DNA of 64,000 bases from Mucor mucedo (lineage: Eukaryota; Mucoromycota; Mucoromycetes; Mucorales; Mucoraceae): NCBI RefSeq assembly GCF_025094135.1, contig NW_026252442.1, positions 30,448-94,447 on the forward strand, written 5' to 3'. The notes under the pieces were generated by a model that was given only the letters and a program-made list of their open reading frames with translations, ran no database searches and was not told the origin of the DNA. Positions 32,944-44,859 of the stretch are shown piece by piece (position 1 is the first letter of the stretch; every line of letters starts with the position of its first letter). The translations under genes and the position numbers were made by a program.

Positions 32944-34328
32944 ATCATTTCTATGGTTTTGACCTCTTTTTTATATTAAAAGTAAAGCATTTTTCAAACA
33001 CATAAAAACAAAAAATTGTATGGGCATTGTTAAAAATTGCCTATTTTTTCTGCTTCATTCTTTCGTGTTCTTCAATCCCTTTATTTTTTTCCCGTCCCAT
33101 GTTTCAAATTCTATAATACTTGTTTTCATAAATAACAACACTGTGCATAACACTTGTTTGTAAAAGTCAATTTGGCCCTGTCCTGCATCATGTCAAACTT
33201 TATGCTTATTTGGGCCTGTCATTACGTTCCTGTCAAAACCTCAGTGAATAACTTTTTTCCAAAGTCAGACACTCAATTGATATAGAGTGTTTTTATCGAC
33301 GATACCTGACTTTTTTTTTTCTCGTTGACAAGGAAATAGGTAGGAATTGAAGCAACAAGAGTTTCTCTTAACGGCTATCAATCCAAGAAAATTATCGTTT
33401 ATGTGCATTGGGTGGGTTAACCCGCGTATCTTTTACAATCACGCAATAAGATGAATGAGCAAATAAATTTTTTACTGTGCTGCTGATTTCAATGGGAAAC
33501 ACGAGGAACATAGGTTTAGTAGGTCTACCTAATTCGACCATGGCACAGGGCAATTTGGTATTCACTTGATTTATTAGAGTTCCTCTGCTGTACTGTACAC
33601 CGTTCTCGCTGTACGACAGGTTTCTTATCAGCGATCTTCCAGGATGATCCACAGAGCATAAAATCCCGAAATAAAATAAGTGTGTCAAGGGAACAGAAAA
33701 AGTGTGTGGACGAGATTTATTTGTAGAATGCTAAACCGAAAGCTGATTGACTCAATTGTTTATGTATCACTCATAATGTCAAAGCCTTTACATTAACAAA
33801 CATCTTCAAAAAGCCCCCAGGCTTATATGCAAGCAATTCTGAACTTTGTAATTGTCGATCAGTAAAGGGGGTCCTTCCCTCAGAAGCAGGTCACATTTGT
33901 CCGGCCCGGACAGATATAAACTATTTTGGAGGTCCGATAGGACGGAGCGTAGGAGGGCCGTATGAGGGTCGAACTACCCGAAAGCCTTTGCAAGTTCTTT
34001 TCCTTAACAACAAAGGTAATGCATCCATCTATTGGCAGAAGCTACTCTACTCTCCCCAATTCAGCATCCAACAACATCAGAGGAAAGGATAATGCGAATC
34101 AATATGATAGATCAATGGATATCATAAAATGCGGAACACCTTGCAAAAAAAAAAGATTTATTTTTACATGGCTCATCATTTAGCTACAACCAATCTTGAT
34201 TGACATTGGTTCCTTATACACTCTGATGGAAATTGGGTGGAGACGAAGAAAGAGAGAGAGAGAGATAAAGCTGCGGAAAGAAATATGTGGCTGGTATTAA
34301 CGTAAAATTTTCATGAATAGAAACTAAA
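32944..34328. other. Intergenic region between eS10 and uL16 genes
   Basis: A minus-strand open frame at 33392-33688 (98 codons, with LPCAMVELGRPTKPMFLVFP) has normal composition and could be a gene remnant, but I recognise nothing in it. A 15-bp palindrome with a central C (TGTCCGGCCCGGACA) lies at 33898-33912, with TATAAA just after it. A (GA)n run is at about 34249-34265, close to the uL16 start. Confidence 0.4.
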
Positions 34329-34979
34329 ATGGGTCGCCGTCCTGCTCGTTGTTATCGTTACTGTAAGAACAAGCCTTACCCTAAGTCCAGATACTGTCGT
34401 GGTGTTCCCGATGCCAAGCTTAGAATCTACGATTTAGGTCGTAAAAAGGCGTCAGTCGACGATTTCCCTCTCTGTATCCATTTGGTTTCCAACGAATACG
34501 AACAGCTCTCTGCTGAAGCTCTTGAAGCCGGTCGTATTTGTGCTAACAAGTATATGGCCAAGACCAGTGGTAAGGATTCTTTCCACATGCGTATTCGTGT
34601 CCATCCTTACCATGTCACCCGTATCAACAAAATGTTGTCTTGTGCTGGTGCTGATAGATTGCAAACTGGTATGCGTGGTGCTTTCGGTAAGCCTAACGGT
34701 CTTGTCGCTCGTGTCAACATTGGTCAAATCATTTTCTCTGTTCGTACCAAGGACTCCAACAAGGCTGTTGTCATTGAAGCCTTGAGACGTTGTAAGTACA
34801 AGTTCCCTGGTCAACAAAAGATCATTCTCTCCAAGAAGTGGGGTTTCACTCCTCTTGCTCGTGCTGACTTCGTTGAAGCTCGTGCTGCTGGTTTGATCAG
34901 ACCTGATGGTTGTTACGTCAAGTTCATTCCTCAAAAGGGTACTCTTAAGAACTACTTCAAGGAAGCCTCTTTGGTCTAA
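34329..34979 (+). CDS. RPL10: 60S ribosomal protein L10 (uL16)
   Basis: A single exon of 216 aa, full length. The N-terminus MGRRPARCYRYCKNKPYPKS and the family signatures RVHPYHVTRINKMLSCAGAD and GMRGAFGKPNGLVARVNIGQ are intact. uL16 is added late in 60S assembly and lines the tRNA corridor near the P site. Codon use is strongly biased, as for eS10. Lack of introns contrasts with the five-exon eS10 gene 1.4 kb upstream. Confidence 0.99.
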   Translation: MGRRPARCYRYCKNKPYPKSRYCRGVPDAKLRIYDLGRKKASVDDFPLCIHLVSNEYEQLSAEALEAGRICANKYMAKTSGKDSFHMRIRVHPYHVTRINKMLSCAGADRLQTGMRGAFGKPNGLVARVNIGQIIFSVRTKDSNKAVVIEALRRCKYKFPGQQKIILSKKWGFTPLARADFVEARAAGLIRPDGCYVKFIPQKGTLKNYFKEASLV

Positions 34980-35409
34980 ATATTTATAAAAGTTTCTTTT
35001 TATCTATATAAAATCTTGACTTCAGTTTTTTTTTTATTATTATTATTTATTATAATTATTGTTGTGTGTGCGTGTATGGTTGCTAAGGATTTAAATTAAT
35101 AAGGGGGGCAGGATATGACTTATCCATTTCTTTCTGCTCACTCCAATTGCTCTCTTCCCAGGATCTCCTTGAATATTTTTAAGCCAAATTTAAAGCTAAA
35201 TTATCCGACAAAGGAGTTTATTTTTTTTTACTCTTATAACTCGGTTCATATGAATATCAGTTATTGTAATCTAATAATTCACCATCTGCCCCCCTCTTTC
35301 TTTCCCTACTCCCTAATAATAATAGGAAAAAAAAAAAGAGAAAGTTGCAATCTCGGTATCAAACAAAGAAAAAATTACTTCTCTTTCTCTTTAATTCTTA
35401 TTCTAAACT

Positions 35410-36537
35410 ATGAACAAGTGGATTGTCTTTATAAATATTCTTCGTTATCTTATTTTATCCCTAAGTCTAATTGGATTTGCATGCCATTTTGCACAATGCG
35501 CCTTATTAACAGAATATCAACACCGAGTAAGTTTTTCAACAATAACGAGATGATATGCAGCTAAAAAAAAAACGAAATCCTTAGACAAATATACCTGGAT
35601 GGTTCAGTGCAGGACACTGGCAGGTAAGCAAAATAATAATAACAGTAATGATACTTCTTTATAACATTTACTCTACATAGTATCTAGCATGGTATGTTGC
35701 CTTTGGACTATCAGGATTAAGCGCAATCGCTGTTTGCACACATGCTACATGCTGTCGACGAAGTCATATATTACGAGGGGATAAATGTCTTGGGCTGGTC
35801 AACATTGTGCCTTTGACAGCAACTCTAGTAGCCAACACATTCATCAGCGGACAAGAACCTTGGACAAATGGCATTGTCGAGTTCAAGGTACCTGCAAAAG
35901 GATTTATCACTTTTTGTAACATGTTGAATGAAGATACTGATGCATCCTACCCCATTCTATTTCAAAGGTAAATCTTTTTTTTTTTTTTACCTAAAAGCTG
36001 ATTTCTGCCTACGGCTATTAACACACAGAGCGTAGATGTTTATTGTTGGATGGAACCTATGTTATGGCAGCCATGTTGTGCCTTTCCTGGATTATATTGG
36101 TGCTATGCACATGCTTTATTAAAGTGAGAAAAGCATCGGCTTCATTAGCAAGACTTCCCAACGAAAATACGCATGCGTCTGAAAAGAGCAGATCGAAAAT
36201 CATTGAAACGTACAACCACCCGTATACCAGAAAGCATTCGACATCGTTTGAAGAGTCATTTCAGTATAATACTCAACCAGTCAATGGTGCGGGTGCCTAT
36301 CAGAAATATGCAGTGCCTATAGCGCCGCATATGGAGAAGGTCGAATTACCAGCAAGTTACGACAACACGGGTGAGCATGTTTTAGAGCATCAGCCCTTAA
36401 CACGAAATCATACCAGTGCGCCAGGAGGTTGGGTAGAATATACAGCTCCTCCAGCTGCTTCACCGTATCATTATCAAAGCCACGGACAAGAAGAAAATCC
36501 TTGGTACCCACGCATTGATAAAAATCGGATTATATAA
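35410..36537 (+). CDS. Four-TM (MARVEL-like) membrane protein
   Basis: The model has four exons: 35410-35526, 35585-35623, 35681-35967 and 36036-36537, giving 314 aa. Four hydrophobic segments are visible: NILRYLILSLSLIGFACHFA, LAWYVAFGLSGLSAIAVCTH, LGLVNIVPLTATLVANTFIS and MAAMLCLSWIILVLCTCFIK. A cytosolic C-terminal tail of about 130 residues follows, rich in Ser, Pro and Tyr (EEENPWYPRID-like end). The topology resembles MARVEL/SUR7-like fungal plasma membrane proteins, but I see no diagnostic motif. For exon 4 the acceptor at 36034-36035 was chosen because the earlier AG gives a stop. Confidence 0.75.
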
Positions 36538-36654
36538 ATATTCTCTCTCTTTTTTTTTTTTTTTTTTTTTTTGTGACCGCCATAAAAACGCATAAAAGTT
36601 ACCTTTTTGTTGTTATATTTTTTTTTATACATTTACAATTACCAGTCTTGAAGC

Positions 36655-37795
36655 ATGATGGACAATCGGATCGTCGCACCCTCTTTATCAAACGTTTCTG
36701 GGTCACGATTAAGTGGAAATCAAGACGACTTTCCAACAGAAGCTTTAGAATCGACATTAGACAATTTACTAGAGGTGGGGTTAAAATTTTTTTCTTTTTT
36801 CTTTCTTGTGAAATCTGGAGAGAGAGAAATATTGACGCAAGTTTGGAGGATAGAAAAACTCTGAACTTACAAAGCATTTAGAAAAGGCACTTTTAAAGAT
36901 ATCACGCTTACGAAAGCAGCGCAGGTATAAATTTTTTTTTTTGACATAAATGTCAAAATAATGGAACCTAACCCGTGCGGCACGCCCGATTATTTGTCAT
37001 AGCGTATTATTAGATGTGATTGTCAAAGTAAATTCAAACGATGAAGCGTATGAAGATGATGATAATGTGGACGATACCGAATTATTATCAGATATAGATT
37101 CTGAAGTTGAATCCTCCGACGATGACCCAGAGGTAGAGATCATCCCGCTTCCACAAACCAAACGTAGAAAAGTACAGGCCAAAAGGCAGCGAGGCACCAA
37201 ATCCATCATTGTGCCCAAAGACGAATCCGGTAATTATATTTTTCCAGTGCAAATAGGCAGAACCTTGTTATTATCGCTTGGAAATATCATACCCAATGAG
37301 AACTTTTACAACCAGAATTACATATTTCCAGTCGGTTACTCAATGCAGAGGTAAGAAAGAAAGAAAAAGGCATACCCCGATTTCCAACTATCCTAAAAAA
37401 ATAATTCTAAATAATTCAAGATTTTCTTTAGAACTTACAAGAGTATGGTAAATGAACATGCTTTTACAACATATACTTGCTCGATCGATAAAGATGCCTT
37501 TGATAAACCCATCGTAAGTGTTCATAGGGACCGGGGATTGAGACGTGTATATTGATCTATGTGATAGTTTTGCATTCAAGCGGAAGATGCACCTGATATC
37601 ATCATACAAAAGAACACACCTACAGCCGCCTGGTCAGAAGTGCTTAAGCGATCCAACGAGCTTCGAAAGAAAGAGTTTAAAAACACTGTGTCTGGACCTG
37701 AATATTACGGCTTATCGTTTGCCACAATAAAAAAGATGATCCAAGAACTCCCGGGTGCCGAAGAGTGTTTAGGATATCAATGGGTCGATCTTTAA
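36655..37795 (+). CDS. FYR-domain (FYRN/FYRC) nuclear protein, TBRG1-like
   Basis: The model has five exons: 36655-36774, 36875-36924, 37003-37350, 37432-37513 and 37568-37795, giving 275 aa. After a short basic helix (LEKALLKISRLRKQR) come acidic and basic low-complexity patches (KRRKVQAKRQRG). A split FYRN motif follows (NYIFPVGYSMQRTYKS, across intron 3). The FYRC motif near the C-terminus reads SGPEYYGLSFATIKKMIQEL and ends ECLGYQWVDL. Stand-alone FYR proteins with this order resemble animal TBRG1; in larger proteins the pair occurs in MLL-type methyltransferases. A chromatin role is inferred from the family. Confidence 0.85.
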
Positions 37796-38583
37796 GGAAT
37801 GATTCCTGTGCTATCCTATACTACCCTCAACTTTTTTTTAAAAAAGGGAAATTTAATGCCATCCATACTATTTAAATTAAAAAGAAAAAAAAAAAGCAAA
37901 CCTTATTACGCTGACATTGTAAAGAAAATGCTCACATGTACCTTGAATGTGGGCGTCAGTTCTTTTTTTTTTTTTTATGTATCAGACCTTTACCGCAGAT
38001 TCATGGTAATATGGGCCGTCATTACATATGCACATCAAAGCCAGTCTTGATCTTATACATAAAACTTATTCAAATGATCGATGATTTATTTTCATGTAGA
38101 AAAAGGGTACACTGCATTTATAACTTACCTCTGCAGTAGGAGGCAAACACAAAATAAATATCCGAAGGATTAAGAACAAATGCGAAAATTGTGGAAGAAG
38201 CTTATTCGGTAGTGGTTCATCTCTCGATCTTTACTGCCTTCTCCCCATAAAACACTTTAAAGGAGTGAGCCTGGGCAAGATATGTATATATATTACTGAA
38301 AAGAGAGGATGGAGATCGGAACCCCTATGTAATGAAAAAAAAAAAAAAAGGGGATCGAGTATCAGGCTAGTTCATTAACGTATGACTTTATGGTGACATT
38401 AGTTTATATACATGGTAATAAGATGACTCTATTTTTCATTTTACAAACATGAAGTTTTGAATCAGTAGAAAAAATCAGTCGTCATGCTTTTCACACACAC
38501 ACACACACATACACATTTTAGAAATAGTACGGCTACACGTCCGAAGTGAATACTTAATATAGGCTCTTCGTCATAGATAGATT

Positions 38584-38628
<45 letters not shown>

Positions 38629-39133
38629 TAAAGATGAAAATCAGAAATTGAAATGATGATGGGTGATCGATACGCCTTGTACGGTATACAATCGACCTGG
38701 CATTGGATCGGATAAATCTACAGAAACAATATACATAACTTCGATCACCTAACTTGTTAGGGGATACCATGCATCTGGTTCGAAATAAACTTTCAGATAG
38801 ATGCAATAATGGTTGGCAGGATACGAATTATATGCGACAGCTCTTTAATGACAGACAAACCCCAATCAAATAAAAGCCGCACTTTAAACTAAGGCGTACT
38901 CGGTCTAAGAGTCCTTATATCGTAATATGCTCACATACAAACAAACAATATGATTTGAAATTATTCGTAGCACGCCAAGTTTTTGTATTAGATTACTATT
39001 CTAAATCAGACAGAGTATAAAAAATATATAGACCGAACTATCAAAAAAAGTCCATTAATATCTATTTTATTCTAATAACTTCCATGGACTACAGACAATA
39101 TAATAGGCAAAATCCAGGGCAAAGATCGCTTAC
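37796..39133. other. Intergenic region with a 38-nt poly-A tract
   Basis: No gene is seen. An uninterrupted run of 38 A occupies 38589-38626, and a (CA)n run is at about 38494-38510. Shorter A runs occur at 38336-38349. The open frames here are driven by these tracts. Confidence 0.5.
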
Positions 39134-39593
39134 CTACTTCTTCTTTTTCTGAATTGGATCTTCAGTGTGTTTTTTTGGTCCCTTTGTGTTTCTAGACCCA
39201 ATAATTTGGTAAATTAGAACTAACATGGTTTAAAAAAAACATTAAGGCACAGCACGTCCCATTTCGATTGTTTTTGTGTTTGTGTGATTTTTTCTTCTTG
39301 CATCTTATCCAGAATGTTCTAAAGAAAGAAGAAAAAAAATGTATAGATACTCTGGGAGTATTTGCTTTTAGAATGGTCTTTTAACCTAACCGCTTATATT
39401 TACGTAAGCCCTAATTACTTTCAAAGAACTGATTAAACCGGAATTATTTATCGGTTAAAAAAGAAGTAGAAAAAAAAAGAAAGACTTAAATTCAAATATT
39501 CGGATTGACAAATAAAGCTGGTTTGGGAGTGAATAAGGGACAGATGAAATCGGAAGTACTTACGGCAATGTATATATTCATGTTTCCCCCCAT
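39134..39593 (-). CDS. Candidate 39-aa single-pass membrane protein
   Basis: The model has two exons, 39560-39593 and 39134-39219, joined by a GTACTT donor and a TTAG acceptor, giving 39 aa. The product starts MGGNMNIYIAVILIYQIIG, a short lumenal end and one hydrophobic helix, and ends in a basic tail (GPKKHTEDPIQKKKK). This layout is typical of tiny subunits of organellar or ER membrane complexes. I cannot assign it to one. The intron (about 340 bp) is long for this genome, and the first GT (GTAAGT, 4 bases earlier) would break the frame. The call rests on the frame join and the protein-like result. Confidence 0.45.
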
Positions 39594-39932
39594 GATACCA
39601 GATATCAGTGCAAATAACCAAAAAAAAATCTTAATGCGGGGATTTTTTACCGCGATTAAAGGAGAATTGGAAAGTGCAAGCTATCAAACTTTCTAAATTA
39701 GTATATTTCCTTTAATGCAAAGGAAATCGTTTAAAGTAGTCTATACATGTACTATTCCTCACATTACATCATTCGAGTTAATTATAGTCTTCTACACTAG
39801 ATTAAAAAAACATTTAAATAGAATGAGTTTTTTTTACAAGTTTTTTTAATTATTTTCTAAAAAACTTTTACTCTTGTTCAATATATCTTACTCTTCACAC
39901 ACACACACGATAATTATATAAAAAAAAAAGCC

Positions 39933-40820
39933 ATGTCATTATCATCTACACACCCTACTTCTAGTGTCATGTCTATTGGTGCTATTACGTCTCCATGCTC
40001 AAGCACCAAAACACGTCAAACATCTATTGATTTGGCACAAAATAAAACATCAGATTATCAACTTCCATCTTTAAGCCAAGTCGGTTTCTCCTCTCCCAAC
40101 CATGCAGCAGTGGGTCACTGGATTAAATCATCCACCAATGGAGCAGTGGATTTATCTCATGCATATGATTCATCTAAACGCATGCGATTCTCATCCGAAG
40201 GCACTCATATCGTGTCCTCACCCTCCTTCTCATCGTCTGTTTCGTCAGATCATGAAAGCGATTCCAATTCTAGCTGTTCACAATTATCACCCAACATCTG
40301 CAAAAGCACCTATTCCCCATCCAATAGCAATTGGCTAAGCTCGGTCTATAACATGAGCGAAAATGAGCAAATGATCAACAATCGGAACATGTATGCTAAA
40401 GAGGCTTTATCAACCGAACACTTGTTGAATGATTTTGACATGCAAGAGTACGACGAATTCAGTCATACTCGGTCCAACTCATTTGACTATTGCGATAGTC
40501 AAGAAAACAATTATCTGTATACTGACAAGTCTAACCCAACAAAAACCGGCAGAAAGGGAGACGCACTTGCGACCAGACGAGCCCGCAATAAGCTTGCTTC
40601 CGCCAAGTACAGAGCCAAGAAACAAGCACTGACACATGCAATGCAAGATCGCATTATGCAGCTTGCCACACAGGTCATGTCCCTTCGTGATGAATTATCT
40701 CAGACAAGAAAAAACGAGACCGAGTTATTAGACAGATACGAAAGATTAGTGACATATTATCAGCGTACGAATGGAAAGGTGAACAAAAACTTAAAGGGAA
40801 ATGCCGCCCCACTATTATAA
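39933..40820 (+). CDS. bZIP transcription factor
   Basis: An intronless gene of 295 aa. Residues 1-200 are Ser/Thr/Asn-rich and probably disordered, with acidic patches (NDFDMQEYDEF) that could activate transcription. The basic region is at about 214-232 (RRARNKLASAKYRAKKQAL), with the N..A(S)AKYR pattern of fungal bZIP factors related to Cys-3/Met4 and Zip1. A leucine zipper follows (about 235-275: MQLATQVMSLRDELSQ, then ELLDRYERLV). It binds DNA as a dimer in the nucleus. The 5' leader is pyrimidine-rich and contains a (CA)n run. The TGACGTCA sites elsewhere in the window are the kind of site some bZIPs bind, but no link is shown. Confidence 0.9.
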   Translation: MSLSSTHPTSSVMSIGAITSPCSSTKTRQTSIDLAQNKTSDYQLPSLSQVGFSSPNHAAVGHWIKSSTNGAVDLSHAYDSSKRMRFSSEGTHIVSSPSFSSSVSSDHESDSNSSCSQLSPNICKSTYSPSNSNWLSSVYNMSENEQMINNRNMYAKEALSTEHLLNDFDMQEYDEFSHTRSNSFDYCDSQENNYLYTDKSNPTKTGRKGDALATRRARNKLASAKYRAKKQALTHAMQDRIMQLATQVMSLRDELSQTRKNETELLDRYERLVTYYQRTNGKVNKNLKGNAAPLL

Positions 40821-41626
40821 AAAAAAAATATGCCCTCTATACCAATTTATACCTCCCTCTACCCTTTTTTTTTTGTAATTTCCTATTATTTTTCCCTTTC
40901 AATTAGCTTTCTTTTGTTCTTTAAGAATATTAAATTAACATTATTTTTTTCTCTCTCTCTCAAAAACAAAAAAAAAAAATAATAAACTTATGACCAGTTG
41001 TTCCTTTTCTTCTACTCTTTGACTTCATTAAGCTCACATGAGCCTGTTTAAAATCTTATGCCTTTTTATCTTGTACAGTCCTAATTCGTATAAAAGAAAC
41101 AGTTGGGGGTGCTGATTTTTTTTTCTTCCAGTCCATATATGTCTTAATAAAAGGCAAACGGAGGTACCGACTGTTACTATACAGAGACATTACCTTATTT
41201 AAGGAGGCGAGAACGGCCAAATGGCTTCAACGGTACAAAAAAAAATAGAAGCAAAAAAAAAAAAAAAAAAGACAATTTATTATGCAAAAACAAAAATCCA
41301 AACTAGTTGACACTGTCATTATAGTTCTTATTGACACACATAAGAAAGTTCTGATTACAGAGATTGTAACTAGAAGAAGTGTGATATTCATTGCTAAAAA
41401 GGAATTTTATTGAGACTTTTGCTTCCCAATTAGATAAAACACATCAACACGCGATGAATCATCATATAGGATGAGGTTATATTGGTTATGTAATTTGTTG
41501 AATTCTTAATAACACTGAAATATTGTCAACATAAAAAAAAATTTTTATTAGACCAAGTTTGGTTAATAGGATAGATGAATGGCATTACACACCCTTTTTT
41601 TTTAAAAAAAAAAAAGTGGTCGTTCA
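40821..41626. other. Intergenic region, no gene seen
   Basis: The stretch is AT-rich, with A runs near 41255-41270 and 41603-41615. It holds the 3' ends of the bZIP gene and of the convergent seven-TM gene. Nothing else is recognised. Confidence 0.5.
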
Positions 41627-43200
41627 TCAACGGTAGTACCCACTCATTGGTTTTTTGCTACTTGTCTGAGACATATCACCCGAGGAAATACTTAGGAGAT
41701 CATCCTCGATGATATGGGGCTGGACCATTTGACCTTGAAACCTACGTGTGTTGTCATGGTTGCCTTCAAATGTCAGGTCAGTAGTAACGTGATCATCATT
41801 TTGTATCCTTGTTCGGTTATGTCCCGTTCCAGAAGTTCCACTTGTCGTAACCTAAAATCGGAGAAAGGGGAGGGGAGGTGAGATAATTAGAAGGTTTGAA
41901 AAAGTTTTGGTTGTCAAGATATGCACAGTACCCAATGGACGGTGACAACATTAACCTATAAATAAATATGTAATTTAGTGTTTTTTTTATAATAGTAAAT
42001 TATGATGATTTTTTCTTCTTCTTATTTACAGTAACATCAACGGTGCACATAGACAAGCAGACCAAACCACGCTGATGTCCATGAGTCAAGACGACCAATA
42101 AAAGATTGACAAATGAAACAGAGAGACAAACAATGGATGCCACCAAAGTTCTTCTGGCCAGTTTGTAAAGTCTGGATACTTTCCAGTCGGTTCTTGTATT
42201 CTGACCAATGCTCGTCAAAGGCCTCATAAAGAGCCATGTCAGGTAAAGGTTGAAAATCTAACCAATGAGTTTGTTAGTAAAAAAAATTTAAAGGTAAAAT
42301 ATTACTTTCTGGTCTATTTGGGATAATTACAAAATCGTAAACCTGTATTTAAAATAGATGCCGCACAGTGATTCTTTTAAGTTTTCATGCAAATTTTTTA
42401 AAAAATCGTATTGTCTGACTTACCAAGAGTGGAATACTGGCAATATCTTGTAGACCAATGATACATGTGCCGTCAGGCGCCAAGTAAATGTTTCGAAAAC
42501 ATAGCTACAAAAATTAGGTTAATTTTTTTTTTTTTTTTTTTTTGTATATAAATCGTCAGGGCATTTGTAATATTGATATGTACCATCAGTACAAAAATAA
42601 TGATATAGGGGCATAATAAGACAAGATGAAATTTGTATTGTCCAGTCCTGAGTCTTGTGGTCTTGACAGCCGTTACCAAATGAACACGTTCAATTAACCT
42701 GTAAGGATAGAAGACCATGGAAGAAACGAATTAGAATTTTTACACCTCTTTTTTTTTTTTTTTTTTTTTGGAAATCAAGTAAAATATACATGTAATTACC
42801 AGGCATAACATACAACCTTACTACCGGCGTAAAAAAAATCGCATGCAAGCATGCCAATTGTACAAGACACCATATTATCTATAAAATCGATTTATAATAT
42901 TTTTAGTATCATTCCTTTTTGGGGTAAATCCCCAACTCACGAGTTTATTCAAACTGTACTATTGTTAGTAGAGACCACTATAACGGAAGTAGCCGCAAAA
43001 GCCCAGGATAGTGCATAAAGCAAAATGACTAATACTCGGCCGTAATTTAAAGATCTTGCTTTTTCACCATTTGTCTTGGCACCAAGGGCCAGTGCCAATA
43101 CCGTGATACATGTCAAGGATATTAGCTCAGATGCTATCTCCATACCATCTGGATTAATGAGTGAAAGGTCTGTGGGAATGTCTACTATAGAATTATTCAT
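41627..43200 (-). CDS. Seven-TM receptor-like protein
   Basis: The model has seven exons: 42960-43200, 42800-42878, 42584-42698, 42424-42504, 42030-42257, 41932-41955 and 41627-41851, giving 330 aa. Seven hydrophobic helices can be read in order: LISLTCITVLALALG; VLVILLYALSWAFAATSVIV; CTIGMLACDFFYAGSKVVCY; HLVLLCPYIIIFVLMLCF; IASIPLLIFNLYLTWLF; LVASIVCLSVSFVNLLLVV; and LVCLSMCTVDVTVNVVTVHW. The N-terminus has N-glycosylation-like NNS, and helix 3 ends in WRLIERVHLV, loosely DRY-like. The Ser/Thr-rich C-tail of about 75 residues could be phosphorylated. The topology and short loops fit a GPCR, but no known class is recognised. The upstream frame beyond Met 43200 has no ATG. Confidence 0.75.
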
Positions 43201-43986
43201 CGTTTTTTTTATTATTGAGTAATGACTCAATAAAGAGAAGCAAACGAAAAAAAAGGGGAAGGGAATTAGTCCATGTATTATCGACTCTTTTACTTTTGAT
43301 TTATTTATTGTAGATAATCAACTCCCTCTTAATAAGGAAGAAAAAAAAAAAGAAAAGATATACATTAAAAAAAAATGGCTCAATAGTAATTATATATTAT
43401 GATCTGCAGTTTATAGAAAAATGGCGAATTTGAGTTCATATGAACCAAGAAAAAATGCATATAGAACAGCCGTTAATTTCTAGCCCAAGATCACTTGTAT
43501 CGACCATTGGACTTTTTCTTATGCCAGGGAGTATAATTCATTACAAGACTAAGACATAATGAAGCACGTGCAAGTTATTATACTGTAGTTACAATTATAC
43601 TGCAGGAGAATCACTAGAGCAAGAGTGTATAAGAAAACGCCACTGACTTAGGAGAGGTATCTCGATATTGGAGGGAGCAACTCCAATATATAGAGGAAAA
43701 TCATTAAAAACATCCATATGCCAACAATTTGGGAGATTAATAGACATCTAGGCATCTTTAAATACAAGGCACACAAAAGAAAGGGAGGTTGAAGGGACGG
43801 GTTCTCCCTGTCTTGTTTGCATATACAAAAAGTTAATCCGAAAAAAAAAAGGCCCTCCACGTTGGTGAGTTTAAAACAATGAGCGAATCAAAGGGTGAAC
43901 TTAAATTTCCCTGTGTCATTCAAGGTCAAAAAAGAAAAAAACCCTCCCTTTTTTATTTTTTTGCGCCAAAGACAAACAAATTAAAC
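43201..43986. promoter_or_regulatory. Divergent intergenic region of the seven-TM gene and GET5
   Basis: About 790 bp separate the two divergent start codons. The minus-strand frame at 43648-43860 looks like chance. Pyrimidine-rich leaders precede both ATGs, and no sharp motif is seen. Confidence 0.4.
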
Positions 43987-44721
43987 ATGCAATCTGCTCA
44001 GACCGAATTAGACTTTATCAAGTTTTACTTGGAAACTCTTTCTGATAAATCAGTACGTTACGGTGATGACTATTTGGCGCGTAAGTTACCCAGTCCTTTA
44101 AGAATTAAGGTATTACAATTAAAAGAGATGAAAGTTTTTTTTTTCCTTCTTCCCTTGTTCAATTAAACCCTGAATCTATTAGAGAGTTCCCGTTAGTCCC
44201 GTTATTGTTAAAGGTAGAATGGAATGTTCTGTAAACACCACACGCATGTATTTACCCCTCTTTTCTAAAAAACCATTTCAGAACCCATTGCATCCGAGAC
44301 AAAGTCAGAGAGTCAGACTCCAAAGCTTCAAGTGACAGTCAAGGTCCTGAAGCCCTCTTCAACTTTCACAATTGGTAGCTTATCACCCAAGGATACTGTC
44401 CATCAATTAAAGCAACGTATCTATCAGCAACAAAGTTCACTTCCCGTCAACCGCCAACGCTTACTGATCAAGGGTAAAGTCTTGGCTGATCAAAAGAGTT
44501 TGGAAGAGCTTTCGATCAATGAAGGTACCGTCATTCATCTTATGGTGACAGCTGCACCTGCTACACCTGTTATCGGTAGATTTGGTGTCTCTGCAGAAAC
44601 CGAAAAGAAGATGTCAACTCCCGAGTTTTGGGCTGCCTTGGAAAAGACAATTATTGATCAGGTTGGTGAAGTGGATGCAAAATTAGTATTTAGTAAGGTC
44701 AAATCCTCGTTATCTGCATAG
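43987..44721 (+). CDS. GET5: GET5/MDY2-like ubiquitin-domain protein
   Basis: The model has three exons: 43987-44109, 44183-44213 and 44282-44721, giving 197 aa. The N-terminal part (TELDFIKFYLETLSDKSVRY through RVPVSPVIVKEP) resembles the Get4-binding region of Get5. A ubiquitin-like domain follows at about 72-145 (VTVKVLKPSSTFTIGSL through GTVIHLMV). The short C-terminal helical domain (TPEFWAALEKTIIDQVG to the end) matches the homodimerisation domain. Get5 works with Get4 and Sgt2 to pass tail-anchored proteins to Get3. The upstream in-frame Met at 43879 would add 36 residues of unnatural composition, so the Met just before QSAQTELDF was taken. Confidence 0.85.
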
Positions 44722-44859
44722 ATAATAATAATAATAATAATAATAAAACGGATATATTTTTTATTTGAAAGTAAACATTAAGAGAATAATAAAGGTGTAG
44801 TAAATAACATTATGATGACATTTTGGCAGAGTTTATATATATAACGGGTAAGAAATTAT

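Noticed and set aside
34452..34934. Minus-strand ORF of 160 codons
   Set aside because: Shadow of the uL16 gene, caused by its strong codon bias.
42305..42345. A possible extra exon (VYDFVIIPNRPE) between exons 4 and 5 of the seven-TM gene
   Set aside because: Including it breaks the frame; skipping it joins two halves of a perfect TM helix.
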